A stretch of DNA of 64,000 bases from Pithys albifrons albifrons (Eukaryota > Chordata > Aves > Passeriformes > Thamnophilidae): NCBI RefSeq assembly GCF_047495875.1, contig NC_092459.1, forward strand, positions 91,745,560 to 91,809,559. The letters are read 5' to 3'. The notes under the pieces were generated by a model, which saw only the letters and a list, made by a program, of their open reading frames with translations, ran no database searches and was not told where the DNA came from. Position 1 is the stretch's first letter, and every line of letters starts with the position of its first letter. A program made the position numbers and the translations under genes. Shown here piece after piece: positions 36,701-47,539 of this stretch.

Positions 36701-39700
36701 AGTTCCAATCTCTACGAGATTGCTGTTTGAAACAGGGCATGCACTAACTTACAGGGAAGCATTTCTAACCCTGCAGTCAGCTGAAGTCACTGATAGAAGC
36801 TTTTCTACTCTGACACCCAGCTTCTTCCCTGATGCATGCTGATGAGCTACAAATGCAATACTTTTACTGTGAGGTATGATGCAGTTAAGGAGTTCATGTG
36901 AGGATTCAAAACTTAGAGTTTCAGACACCTGTCTAGTCTATGAAGGTTGTTTCAGAGAGAAAAAAAATCATCTGTCATACTGCAGTAGTAATAGTAATAA
37001 TTAGCAAATAGTGATTATTAGGCTTCACATGTAGAGAAGGATAAATAAGTCATGAATCACAGCCAACACCTCCCTCCATATCCACAGACCTATACAAACA
37101 GTACATCTGTAACATGCTTTATCAACAAATCACATACACATTTCCATGCTTTCTACCCCTTGAGCAATACTACAGCAGGGTCACTAATTCTTCAGCTTTA
37201 AATCCCAGTCTGAGCACCTACTTTTATGAGCAAAATTCCACAGGCTAGTGGCTGGCACAATAGAGTAGGTGCACACAGTCAGATGGTGCAATAACCTGAT
37301 CAACACTAACCTTCCTGCCAAGTCCTTTCTATCAGGTAATCAGGAAGATTTCTTATGGCCTCTGGCAAAGAAGAGCACTTTGATGAATCGACTTCAACAA
37401 AGGAGATACTGACTTTCAGTCTGAAGTAGGATATTCCTGCATTCATGCTAAGATTTGGGCATTCCTCCTGTGGCTAGAACAAAAATGTTTCTGCACAGGG
37501 GCTACGTTCCTATAATTGTCAGTGGAATTACAGTCTCCTTAATCCAGAACTGAGTTTGGCCCAAACAGTGCAAAAATAAATTTGCTCTTCCAGTTTTCAG
37601 CAGCATACCAGACACCAAAAACCCCAGTTCCTATTAATGATTAAATGCGAAACTTTACGGGTCTTCTCCTGCACAGGTCTTTGCAGATCTTTTTGGCCCA
37701 ACATTGAAAAATAATAATAATAAAATTTATAACTGCAGCTGCTTTTCCTTTAGAGTGAAAACTATATTTTCAGTTAATAACGCTTACACATTTAGATTGG
37801 AAAAAAAGGTGAAACAGATTTTCACTCCAGCAATTGAATCAATATACAACATGCTCCTGCTAGTTTGGAAGAAATAAGCATGCAGAAACCTTCACAGAAA
37901 GATTGCAGGGGTAATGAATGCTTGCTTGTAGAATCTGCCAGGAGCTGAATAGTGATTAACAAAGCTCACCTGCAAACTAGTTTGTATACCAGTTCTATCA
38001 CTTTTTAGTCTTTGGATCATGCTCTGTCTAAGGCTGCATCCTGAGTTGCAGCACCCTGTCAGTACAGGAACTTGGTACTACTCTCAAATACAGTACAGGC
38101 ACAGCTTACAGAGGCATTCAAGGCTTTGATAAAACTAACCCAGCTACAACATTAAAGAATAATTTGAAATAGCAACCATGTCTCCATGGTACAGTTCAGC
38201 TGGGGCTGCTGTGCCAGTCAGGAATAATGTATGTAGACTCACAGAGCTGTGCTGGCAGGTGTTCCTAGTACAGAGCTGGCCTCAAAGGAGATGAGGGCAA
38301 CTGAGAGGGAAGTTTATACTTGAAAACTGTCCAGAACTAAGTACAGCGATTTTACAGTCCAAAATCTGAAGTGGTTTGTCTATTCTACTCAAGGAGCCTC
38401 AAGAGTACCAAACGCACTGGGAACAAGTGGCAGGACAAAGTAAACCTTTCATATAGCTAAACCTTTTCCCTACTCTACATGTGTACCGTGGTTGACTGTC
38501 TGGTGGGTGTTGCCTGACCTATGCTGTTCCTTGGAGATTGCCCAAGGACTTCCTAGGAGAATGCCAGTTGGCACAGATCAAAATCACACCAGGAAATATG
38601 CTAACAATTAGAACAATATAGGGCATCTGCAAAGGAGTGCTCAAGGCTATGAGCAGGACCTGTTGAGTTTCCTAGTTCAGGTTTAGCTTTTCCGAGCACC
38701 ACTGTAATAAGTATACAAACACTAGGTAGCACCCAGTTTATCTTGAAGATCTACAGGAAGTGTAGCTCACACTTGGTTCTTAGACACCTCTGTACATTAA
38801 GTAGCTCAAAGGCTACTGGGCACTGCACTGGAATTCTAATTCCACACAATGAGTGAACTATTTCAAGTTATTTTTCTGTTGCTGTAAGGACACAGATAAG
38901 ATACATGAAAACAGTAGTGAAATACATGTTGTCCGAGATATCTTTATAATAACTAATTTACTTTGCAAATAATGTTTCCAACACCATAATTATTCAGATG
39001 CTACAAGAAATGCAACATTATCAGCTGCACTTTCTCCAAAAGAAGTATTTTTCAAACATATGTGGTATAAGAGATTTTTTTTCTTCTTTCATGGAGTTAA
39101 CGAAATATTATATAATCATATACTAGAAGATCTCACCTGCAGATGAATATGGTCCTAGTGAGCAGGAAGAGCAACAGATGGGATGAGGATTTTCCCAGAA
39201 TTCAGCAGGCTAGGGATGCAGCTAGTTAAGCACTCACATGCAGGAAAGAGTCTAACTTCAGAATTACATACAGGTCTCTATGCTCATTGCATTTAGTTTT
39301 TGGCTTCCAAGATATACCAAGTACACACTGTAGCACAGAAATGCCAGTATGCTCACCTGTTGAGGTCATCTAACCTGTTACTGAAAAATCATTATTGCCT
39401 GGATGTCAGAACTTGTAAACTGTGCTCCTCTGAGCCAAAAAGATTAGCCTGTGACTTAAAAACACAGGCTGCAGATGTAGAAGACTTCTCAGAAAACAGA
39501 AAAACACAAAACCAGCTAGACTGGGGTAGATGTCTGTCCAACTGCTTCAAGGCTTCAGTCAAAGCAGAGCCAGCTAAGGAGTTACATCAGACCAGTAAGT
39601 ACTAGTAAACTTTTAGTAACCCAGTCTCCAAGGACAGGGATTTCACTGAATGTTCCAATTACCCAAAATGTTTGTTCTCTACTAAGTTACAGAACTTCTT

Positions 39701-40159
39701 ATTTACTAACAACTTTCAAAGGTGACCCTTACACACAAGAATTTTTCTATCTAAATTCTATAGATTTTTTTTTACTGTGAGAGAGTATAGAATTATTTTC
39801 TCCTTGTATTTCCACAAATAACACTGGAATTATAATAGAATGCTTTGATCCTATCAAATTGAAAGAGTAAGATAATTAGTACCAGGAAACAGTTTACAGT
39901 AGTAGTATAGGTCTTTGAATATGATACACATGAAATGTAGAACACAGGTAATATGGTAAGAGAGGAGAAGCAAAAAATGAAGTCAGGGTACCATATTGCC
40001 CACAGAGACAGTCAGTCGTAGGAGTATACCATTATAGTCCACTTACATGAATGAAGCAAAATGTTTTGACCTAGTTGTGCCCCCAAAAGACATAGCAAAA
40101 ATGAACTCATGCAGCTGTATGTTAATACCAGCTTTCTCAATAAAAACCAGATATAAAAA

Positions 40160-40206
40160 AACTCACCAACCAACCAAATGCAAAAAAAAAAAACCAAACC
40201 AAAAAT
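40160..40206. repeat. A/C-rich low-complexity tract
   Basis: ACCAACC units, then an A run, then CCAAACC units; G occurs once. Confidence 0.75.
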
Positions 40207-41149
40207 TCAACAATAAATCAAAGCAGTATTTTGTTTGCTTCTTTCTTGCCAAATCTGAAAGCCACAAAGGGTGAGATTTGAGTTTCCCAGCCACCTCTGA
40301 TTTTCCAGTGCTGGAGAAAACAAAGAGATTGAAGAAAGCTAGAGCATACAGTTGCACTGTGCTCCTTTCCCCATCATACCACAATAACTAGCAACAACTT
40401 TAGACTTTAAACTAATAGAAAAAGTGCAACACATAGATACAACGTGAAGGATTCTGATTTATATTGTCCTTCACTACAGTGTAGATTTTTCAGCAATTCC
40501 TGGCTCTTTTAAGCATGCATTAATCATCATACAAGCCTGTAAAGGACATTCTATCTCCTCACCATTTTCACTGCATCCAGAAAATGGATCATTGCTGCCT
40601 TACCAGGAATACTGGAGCAAGGGAAGAACAACTTGAATATGAAGGAACAACAGCTTGTAGGACATCTTCCAAAAAGTCTAATGAGTTCTCTCAAATCAAC
40701 CCCTTAAGGAGCTTGATTTTCACACAGTTTTGCAGATTTACACATTTGTAAACCATTACCAGCTGATGAGGTAGCATTTTGCACCCACTTTGCACTCACT
40801 TTGAGCAAGTGTAAATGACTATGCAAGGTAAAAGGCATTGAGGAAGAGGCAGTCTCAAGTCAGGTGTTTCAAATGCTTAATTACTACATGACTAAAAGTC
40901 CTTTATTCCTCCTAAAGGATCATATTAGCTATAAATTATGATATTTAACCCCAGAACTGAAATATCTGCAACACAGAGGGTGTTAAAGTCCAAACCATCA
41001 GACAAATACTTATTTAAATGTATATTAAGACATGTTAATATTTTACTTCTGTTAGCACACTACTTAGGAGCCCTGATGACTATTTGTTCATCCAACCTTC
41101 TGAGAAAGTACTCAGGACACTAAATTAGCAGAACACCAGCCAGAGGGCG

Positions 41150-41234
41150 GTGTGTGTGTGTGTGTGTGTGTGGGTGTGTGTGTGTGTGTGTGTGGCTGTG
41201 TGTGTGTGTGTGTGGGTGTGTGTGTGTGTGTGTG
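41150..41234. repeat. (GT)n microsatellite
   Basis: About 85 bp of alternating GT interrupted by GGGT and GGCT variants, followed at once by an A-rich stretch to about 41270. The His/Thr-rich minus-strand frames here are repeat by-products. Long GT tracts can adopt Z-DNA and are usually polymorphic. Confidence 0.95.
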
Positions 41235-42029
41235 AAAACAAAAAAAAAGAAAACAAACAAACAGCCACACAAACCCCCCACCAAATACTTTTCTTCTGTG
41301 TTAGCAAACTGAATCAAAGGAATTAGCAAAAAAATAGAGGAAGCTGAGACTGAAAGTCTGACCATCAGACCAGAGTGAGTCACCATATCTGCTCTCTCAT
41401 CAGAGCTCCCTGAAGTACAGCAGAAGGCTGGGAGCACCGAAGTGATGAACCTATCACAACAAGTAATTATCCTGCTGTAAGACAGGTATTATCCCAATTT
41501 TCAACCTGATCTTGGCTTATTTATTCATAACCCCAGTGCAGGGGTGCAGGTCTCTCGGTGCTAGACTGCACTGCCAGTTATGTGCATTTGAGTATCTCAG
41601 GTGAGCATCATCAGGGGATGCACAGAAAAACAACATACTGAGGGATCTGAAGGTCTTAGGTGGGCATGAACTACGTGTACACTTTTGCTGTCAAACATGT
41701 GGGGCTCTGGTGTTTCACCTACAGTTTACATCAGCTCTTCAGATGAGCTCTGTCCCTGTCCCCAGCCCTGCCACTGTGTCCTTTGTGTCACTGTGACTGT
41801 TTGTGTGTCTTTGCAGTAAACTCTGGGGCAGAAGACAGGGTGCCATTTTTTGAAAGCCAATCTGCCCTGTGCCCATTTAAGTAAGTGTATTTGAAACTAT
41901 ATGCTAAATCTCATAGAGCTATAACTCTCCAAAGATACTCCTTGACTACCCTAGGAGCCTGGTCATCTGTTGCTTTTCAACTTGGGGACTCTTGAACTAA
42001 ATACAAGGTTAAAAAAGTATATGAATGTC
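41235..42029. other. non-coding unique sequence
   Basis: About 0.8 kb, starting with an A/C-rich stretch after the microsatellite. No gene was recognised. Confidence 0.5.
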
Positions 42030-42039
42030 ATCAGTTTAT
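42030..42039. repeat. target-site duplication, left copy
   Basis: ATCAGTTTAT, identical to 42407-42416. Neighbouring bases differ on both sides, so the repeat is exactly 10 bp. It bounds the tRNA-headed insertion. Confidence 0.6.
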
Positions 42040-42208
42040 TAACATACGGCCAAACTTAGCAAACAAAGATTTGGGCAGGGCTCTCCCCACGTGGGTGTGC
42101 CCTTCCAGCCTGCACAGTGGATGTTTTAGGTGAGGCACAGCGTGCGCAGAACTGGCCCCACCGTTTAACTCCTGAGGTCCATTTGCCACGGCCGAGCGAG
42201 CTTGGACA

Positions 42209-42236
42209 GTGACAGTGAAGTCCTCGGGACTGTCAC
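42209..42236 (-). repeat. perfect 8-bp hairpin in the SINE body
   Basis: On the minus strand GTGACAGT and ACTGTCAC pair exactly around a 12-nt loop. It lies four bases from the next hairpin (42241-42256). Confidence 0.65.
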
Positions 42237-42240
42237 AGCA

Positions 42241-42256
42241 CCCGGTACTAACCGGG
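42241..42256 (-). repeat. perfect 6-bp GC hairpin in the SINE body
   Basis: CCCGGT and ACCGGG pair exactly around a 4-nt loop (TAGT on the minus strand). Together with 42209-42236 it suggests a folded RNA. Confidence 0.65.
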
Positions 42257-42325
42257 GCTGACCCTGCTGAGCATTCGAGATGTGACGGGATGGGATGGCA
42301 GGGAGGCATTGAACTGTCAGGGGAC

Positions 42326-42397
42326 GGTCCCACTGAGACTCAAACTCAGGTCCTTGGGATTCAGAGTCCAGAGTGCTCTCCATTACACCACAGGACC
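42326..42397 (-). tRNA. tRNA-Gln(CUG)-like sequence, probable pseudogene or SINE head
   Basis: Read on the minus strand, the 72 nt fit a tRNA-Gln. The acceptor arms GGTCCTG and TGGGACC pair over all 7 positions, two of them G-T. The A box TGGTGTAATGG is at 42390-42380. The anticodon loop CTCTGAA gives anticodon CUG at 42364-42362. The T arm CTGAG / CTCAG is a perfect 5-bp stem around TTTGAGT (B box near 42347-42335). Compared with vertebrate tRNA-Gln, the 3' side of the anticodon stem is altered (TCCCA where TCCAG is expected) and one base is inserted before the T arm, so only three of five anticodon-stem pairs form. That argues against a working tRNA gene. Its place at the start of a segment bounded by direct repeats suggests a SINE head. 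Confidence 0.72.
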
Positions 42398-42406
42398 TCA
42401 CCCACT

Positions 42407-42416
42407 ATCAGTTTAT
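42407..42416. repeat. target-site duplication, right copy
   Basis: ATCAGTTTAT, identical to 42030-42039 and located ten bases upstream (minus sense) of the first tRNA-like base. Confidence 0.6.
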
Positions 42417-45400
42417 ACACAGGTAGCATAGGTGCAAATAAGGGCACCAGGAACAAGATAATGGTTAAGCTGTTTCATTGAGTTTTATGGGGTTTTCTCC
42501 TAATTTTTACATGCTATGGACTTCAAACCTTCTCTAAGCAGTGTCTCCATTTTCCTATGAAGACAGCAAGATCAGGCCCTACTTCTGACCAGGATCATCA
42601 CAGAGGACATGGGAAATGGGAAGGAAGTTTTCTCCAGGGAAGTATAAAAACTATCCATGGTACTGCACCAAAGAGAAAGCCCATAGAGCTTCTCTGGACC
42701 AGCAGTTACACAGCTGAAGCTTTTTCTGGCTGGTTTGGAGACAATTACTTTGAACTACCATTCATATTGTTTTATAACTGTCCACAAAAATTCACTTAGA
42801 CCGAAATCTGGCACTCTAAGATATGAAATAGGAATGTGAAGAGTTTCATCAAAATTCATTAAAATAAAAAAGGAAAAAGAAAAGATAAATACATTGCATT
42901 TAATTTTAACTTAAACTTGCACAAAGGAAAACAAACAAGCTTCCCATCTGGAACTCTTTTTCCTCCTTTATGCTTGTCTAACTTAAACAAGGTTTTATTT
43001 AACATATATTTTCCAGATCCTTAAGACTTTAACTTGAATTAGGCATTTCTGGAATTTCTGATTTAAAATTGAAATGACTGAGTAGAAAATACAGCAGAAT
43101 AAGAACACAAGCCCTGTGCTTTTTATTTATAGCATCTTTTATTACATATATCAATATTAAAATCTCTGTATAAAGTTTAACTGAGGATTGAAATAATACT
43201 ACAGGTAAGATTACCTCTTCACTGAAGTGTTCTGTTGGGTTTGGGCTATGACAGGCTATGGCACATCATAAGAGCAATGCTTCACTTTGTCATTAAACAG
43301 CCAGAGTGTTTCTTTGGGCCACAAGTCACTAATGTATATAACTGTGTGGTTAACTTCAGTTTGAAACTAATTAAATCAGTTTCACATATGTTAGCAAAGT
43401 GCTCAAACATTTTTCTGGACTTCAACTGAGCTCAGCTTTATGCAGAGTTCCTTTTTTAATTGACTGCCAGATCCACCATAATGGGAGAGTACTAGGCACA
43501 CTGGGAAATTCCTAAGGCATGAACAGATCTTACAAAAATTGTTAGAGAAAAGAAAAAAGATAAATACTACGAGGCTGCCTCTTCAGGTAAGAAAATTGTA
43601 TCTAACCATGACTGCATTCAATAAAATATCTTGCATAAATGTGAATTGTGTTTCCTTGCTTTGGTGGGAATATGATACACATTTAGCTTTACTTAAACAT
43701 AGAGCTGATTTTTGTTCTCCCCTCTTAATTCATTTAACATGTAGTTGCTTTAGTTTCATTATGGAGCAAATTTTGAACAAGTATAAATCCCAAGAGTTTT
43801 ACTACCTAATTAAAAACATGTTCCTGTTCCACATATTGATGGGAAACTCATGTCTCAAAGGGTTAATTAACAGTCTTTACACATTCTGTATTTAGCTCAG
43901 TGTATAAAGCCAAAACCATAAATAACCTCTTAGAAGGAAACAGGAGGTGCAGATGGTTTTCAAATTTGATCTTTAGTGCATTTTACACTAACCAGAAATT
44001 TAAACTGTATAAAACCAAAACAATGACTCAGTAACCATACTTCATGCACAGTTGTATTTAAAATGTTTTTCCACTTTTGCAATTTCATATCTTTTAGGCT
44101 TCTAAAACAATAATTGTAATCTTGCTGCAGTCACAGGTCTATAGAAGAAGCCTTGAAACAAGAGTGCAACAAGGATCTTGTAAATGAGAGAGACAAATGA
44201 CAAGTATGAAACTACACTATAGTGTACATAACAGATAATCATCTGACAAAAACAAAATTAAACACTAGGATGACAACTGAAATTAGCACACTGATTTACC
44301 AGCTCTCCATTTACAAAACAAACACCCTATAAAAGAGCACTAATTTGGCATTAACTTTAAATTAAGAAGAATTCTTAATTGACACTATCATCTTGAAAGA
44401 AAAGTGAGCGAAGACCTTTCTGTGAAGCAAATACTTAAAAAGTTCTATTACAAGGGCACATGGACCCTGCTCAGCCCACATAAGTCATGCTAGTCCCCCA
44501 TCACCAGCTCTCAGTTACATAAATATTCTATTGAATCCAAATGGGAAAAGGACCTGGTAAAAGCCAGCAATAATGGATACAGCTGAATGAAACCATTGAT
44601 TGAGGGGCTGCTAATTAGGTAAAAGTGTTTGCAGGTTTGAACTCACATACAATTGCTAAGGAACAGTGACAGAGAAGGAAGCACGAAATTAATGCAGAAG
44701 ATGACCAGACCATCTCATTCCCTGTTGTTACGAGCTATTCTGTTCCAACAACTAAGTGGCCTTGGACATGTCATGACATTTCTTTCTCACTCTAATGTGT
44801 CTTAATGGGATTTTAACTATCCTCTAAAGGTGCCATGAAAGTGAGTTAATTTTTAACAGGCGTTTTGTAAGAGACCCATTTAGTGTAAGTTTACAGATTT
44901 GTGGAATGCCAATTACACATGCTCTTCAAGTTAAAGTTGCAATATATAATCGAAGTGGTCTTGGACATAAAATGCAAGCATTCTTACAAACCACCTACAG
45001 CTAAACTAATACTCCACTTCAGAACTGCAGCTCCAGCTAAATTGCCTGTCTTCCCATGTCAAAGCATCTGTCTCAAAAGGGGGCTCTGGTCTGTGGTTTC
45101 AGAGCAGAACATAAACAATTCTTTATACCCTTAAAACTGAACAGCTCGCTGTTTTTTATGAGCCGACTATTAGATGCTGTGGTCCTATTAAGGGTTCCTT
45201 GCTCATGCTAACAGTTCTGGAAGCACACATCTAATCTATCTTCAGCCTTTAACTCCTTCAGTAAAGAAGCAACCTCATACCTCGGTGTCCAGAATCTGAA
45301 AACCGGGGTCTGTAGTTTACCAGCTCCTCTCAGAAGTTTGTTTTTGTGCTTAGAAGGAAACTGCTTCTAAATCAATTAGACATCATCAAATACTTTGTGT

Positions 45401-47485
45401 AGCTAATGGCTTATCATCTGGAATCTGACACTTAAGTGGAGGAGATTATATGAATAATACCTCAAATAAAAATGGGGAATGCAATAGTCACATTTTCGTG
45501 CATTTCCAATTTTTTGCCAAGTACTTTGTGTTCCAGCATTAATGACATATCTTTCAGCAAGAGGCATGCTTCTCCCTCTCTACAGAATAGTAGTTGTTTC
45601 TTTCTACTTTATCCAGAAAATTATAAAAGCAAGGCAACATGCCCCAACTGGAGTCAGTAGTATCCATAGAGAAAGCATTTTTCTACTTCTTACAAGAGTA
45701 GAAAAGCACTCTGGCAGTAGGTAACATCAGTCCTGGATGTCATGGCTAAGGTCTAGGCCTCAGTTTCCATGTAAAAGGGGAAGCTGAACTCAACAAATAT
45801 TATTTGCACCCCCATATCTACGATGTGGGGACTCACTGTCTCTGCCCTGTGTGTGGTTGAGGACTACCTGCTATTGTCCTCCTTTTTCCTCTCCACTTCC
45901 TAGATGAGAGTCAGAGCTGTCCTGGGAAAGGTCAACTCCTTGCCATCCCTTAGATAGAAAAGTTGGCCCACTTGCAGAAAGTAATGCTGCAGCGCTGTAG
46001 CAACAATACAACAAACCATGAAAGACCTTTCAAGGAAAGGGAGATTTTATTTTAAAGCAAAACTGATTTCAGACCTACACTCATATTCCCACCCCCACTC
46101 ACAAATGCTAAGGCTTGTATATGAGCAGTCTGCCCAGCATACTGATATTCATCCAGATGTTCATATCCTGGTTTCCTATCCAGACTTCTCTGCAGTGACA
46201 CAGAGGACCTGTCAGCTACCAACTGCTCCTCATGTCTCCTCTTCTTCCGCAGTTGGTATCCTGGTGCTGATTTTAGATGTGCCTTTTTACACACTTCAGG
46301 GGATGACACTGATTAATTTCTCCATCCTGTTCCACCTCTGTGAGTCATCAGGATTTACTCAGTCTGTCTCCAAATCTATATCTTGAAAAGCTACACACAT
46401 GTGTGATAGGATACTGATGACCTGCTAATCCAGCTGTCATTCTTGTAACCCTTCTCCAGCTGGATACTTATTCTGGTATAGCTGCAATCAGACTTACCCA
46501 TTTATTCTGCTGAGATGTTAATTTTAACATTTCTAGTACAATTCTCCACATTATCCACCAGCTTTGGGGTGTCATTTCTAAGTAATATATGGAACTTTCT
46601 CTGTTGCAGCCTCTGTGCAACTAAATTGCTTTGATCAGCAGGAATCAGCCTTTTTAATTATGTAGAAGGGAATGTAACAGAACCCTGACTGATATTCTGG
46701 AAATACCTGCAAAGTACACAGCCCCAATAAATTATATCAGCTGGTGATGCTGAACATATGGGAAAGGATGACTAAATTTGATGCACCAGATAGAACAATG
46801 CTCCACAGCCAGAATGAGGGAACACAGTAAGATCAGAGGTAATGAGTATGGAAAGGAAAACAGCAAGGACACTACGGAGCATGAGTTCTTTCTATTTCAG
46901 GTTAGGCCCTGAAAAAGATGAAAGAAATAAGTGATACCAGGTGAAGAACAAAGTGTGTGTGAAGGGAAGTTCTTTTCAAGCAGAAATATCTGTGAGCACT
47001 CCAGAGGGAAGATGAATTTCTCCTAAGGGGAGTGCAAGTTTAAAATAGAAAAAGAATAGGAAACAATGTTTGTGGCAAACAGAAATACAAATTACTGAAT
47101 ATCTTACATATGACATTTTCTCACACAACTGTTCTTCATCAGAATACCACAATAACAGAGACGGAACCACTAGCTCAGTGCTCAGCACAGTGGAGTTTCC
47201 CGGATCAGGACTGCTGGAGGCATTTATATAGACAACCACTCACTATTCCATCTATAGTAACAAACCCCTTATTAATATTCTTGTCTGCCAGTAAATTCCC
47301 TAAGGACTTAAGTGCACACCTGAAATTTAAAACAAGCGCTTTTCTGAACAGTTGTGGCCTTCAGCACAAGTCAAAGTCCTCTGCTATAATGTGTAGTGCA
47401 ATATCTAGGTTTTACTTGGCCTAGGCCTGCTGGAAGATGTATAGAAATAGAATGCTTACAGTGGGTCAAGTGTGACAATTTTGGT
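42417..47485. other. non-coding unique sequence
   Basis: About 5 kb of AT-rich DNA. Several stretches (for example 44560-44690 and 45130-45290) read like non-repetitive, balanced-composition sequence of the kind often conserved, but that cannot be judged from one genome. No gene was recognised. Confidence 0.5.
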
Positions 47486-47539
47486 GAGGAAAGGAAAAAA
47501 AAGGGGAAAAAAAAGAAAAAAGGGAAAAAGAAAAAAAGA
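47486..47539 (+). repeat. 54-nt homopurine run
   Basis: An uninterrupted A/G run, mostly A4-A8 blocks separated by G1-G4, continuing as A/G-rich sequence to about 47618. Homopurine mirror-like tracts can form triplex DNA. The Phe-rich minus-strand frame across it is an artefact. Confidence 0.85.

Larger units (their letters stand above)
33476..41149. other. non-coding unique sequence
   Basis: About 7.7 kb of AT-rich DNA with no gene I can support. It holds an interrupted A tract at 33740-33771, an A/C-rich tract at 40160-40206 and an 8-bp-stem hairpin at 39446-39470 (AGCCTGTG / CACAGGCT). Confidence 0.55.
42040..42406 (-). mobile_element. tRNA-Gln-headed SINE-like insertion
   Basis: A 367-bp segment lies between exact 10-bp direct repeats and reads on the minus strand. 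It has a 9-nt leader, a 72-nt tRNA-Gln-like head with both RNA polymerase III promoter boxes, then about 285 nt of body and tail that I do not recognise. The spacing of leader to tRNA fits reverse transcription of an unprocessed polymerase III transcript. There is no internal T4 terminator on the transcribed strand; the nearest T run (42017-42012) lies just past the downstream repeat, as is common for SINEs. The body is GC-rich, carries about a dozen CpGs within 200 bp against very few outside, and contains two adjacent perfect hairpins. The end is not poly-A and lacks the CR1 octamer, so the partner LINE is unclear. Alternative: a tRNA pseudogene next to an unrelated GC-rich insert. Confidence 0.6.

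Noticed and set aside
41150..41234. CRISPR-like or other array
   Set aside because: It is a simple dinucleotide repeat without spacers. No spaced direct-repeat array exists anywhere in the window, as expected for vertebrate DNA.
41120..41437. His/Thr-rich minus-strand frames
   Set aside because: Direct translation of the GT microsatellite.
42326..42397. Functional tRNA-Gln gene
   Set aside because: Two anticodon-stem pairs are lost and one base is inserted before the T arm; the flanking direct repeats also point to a retroposed SINE head.
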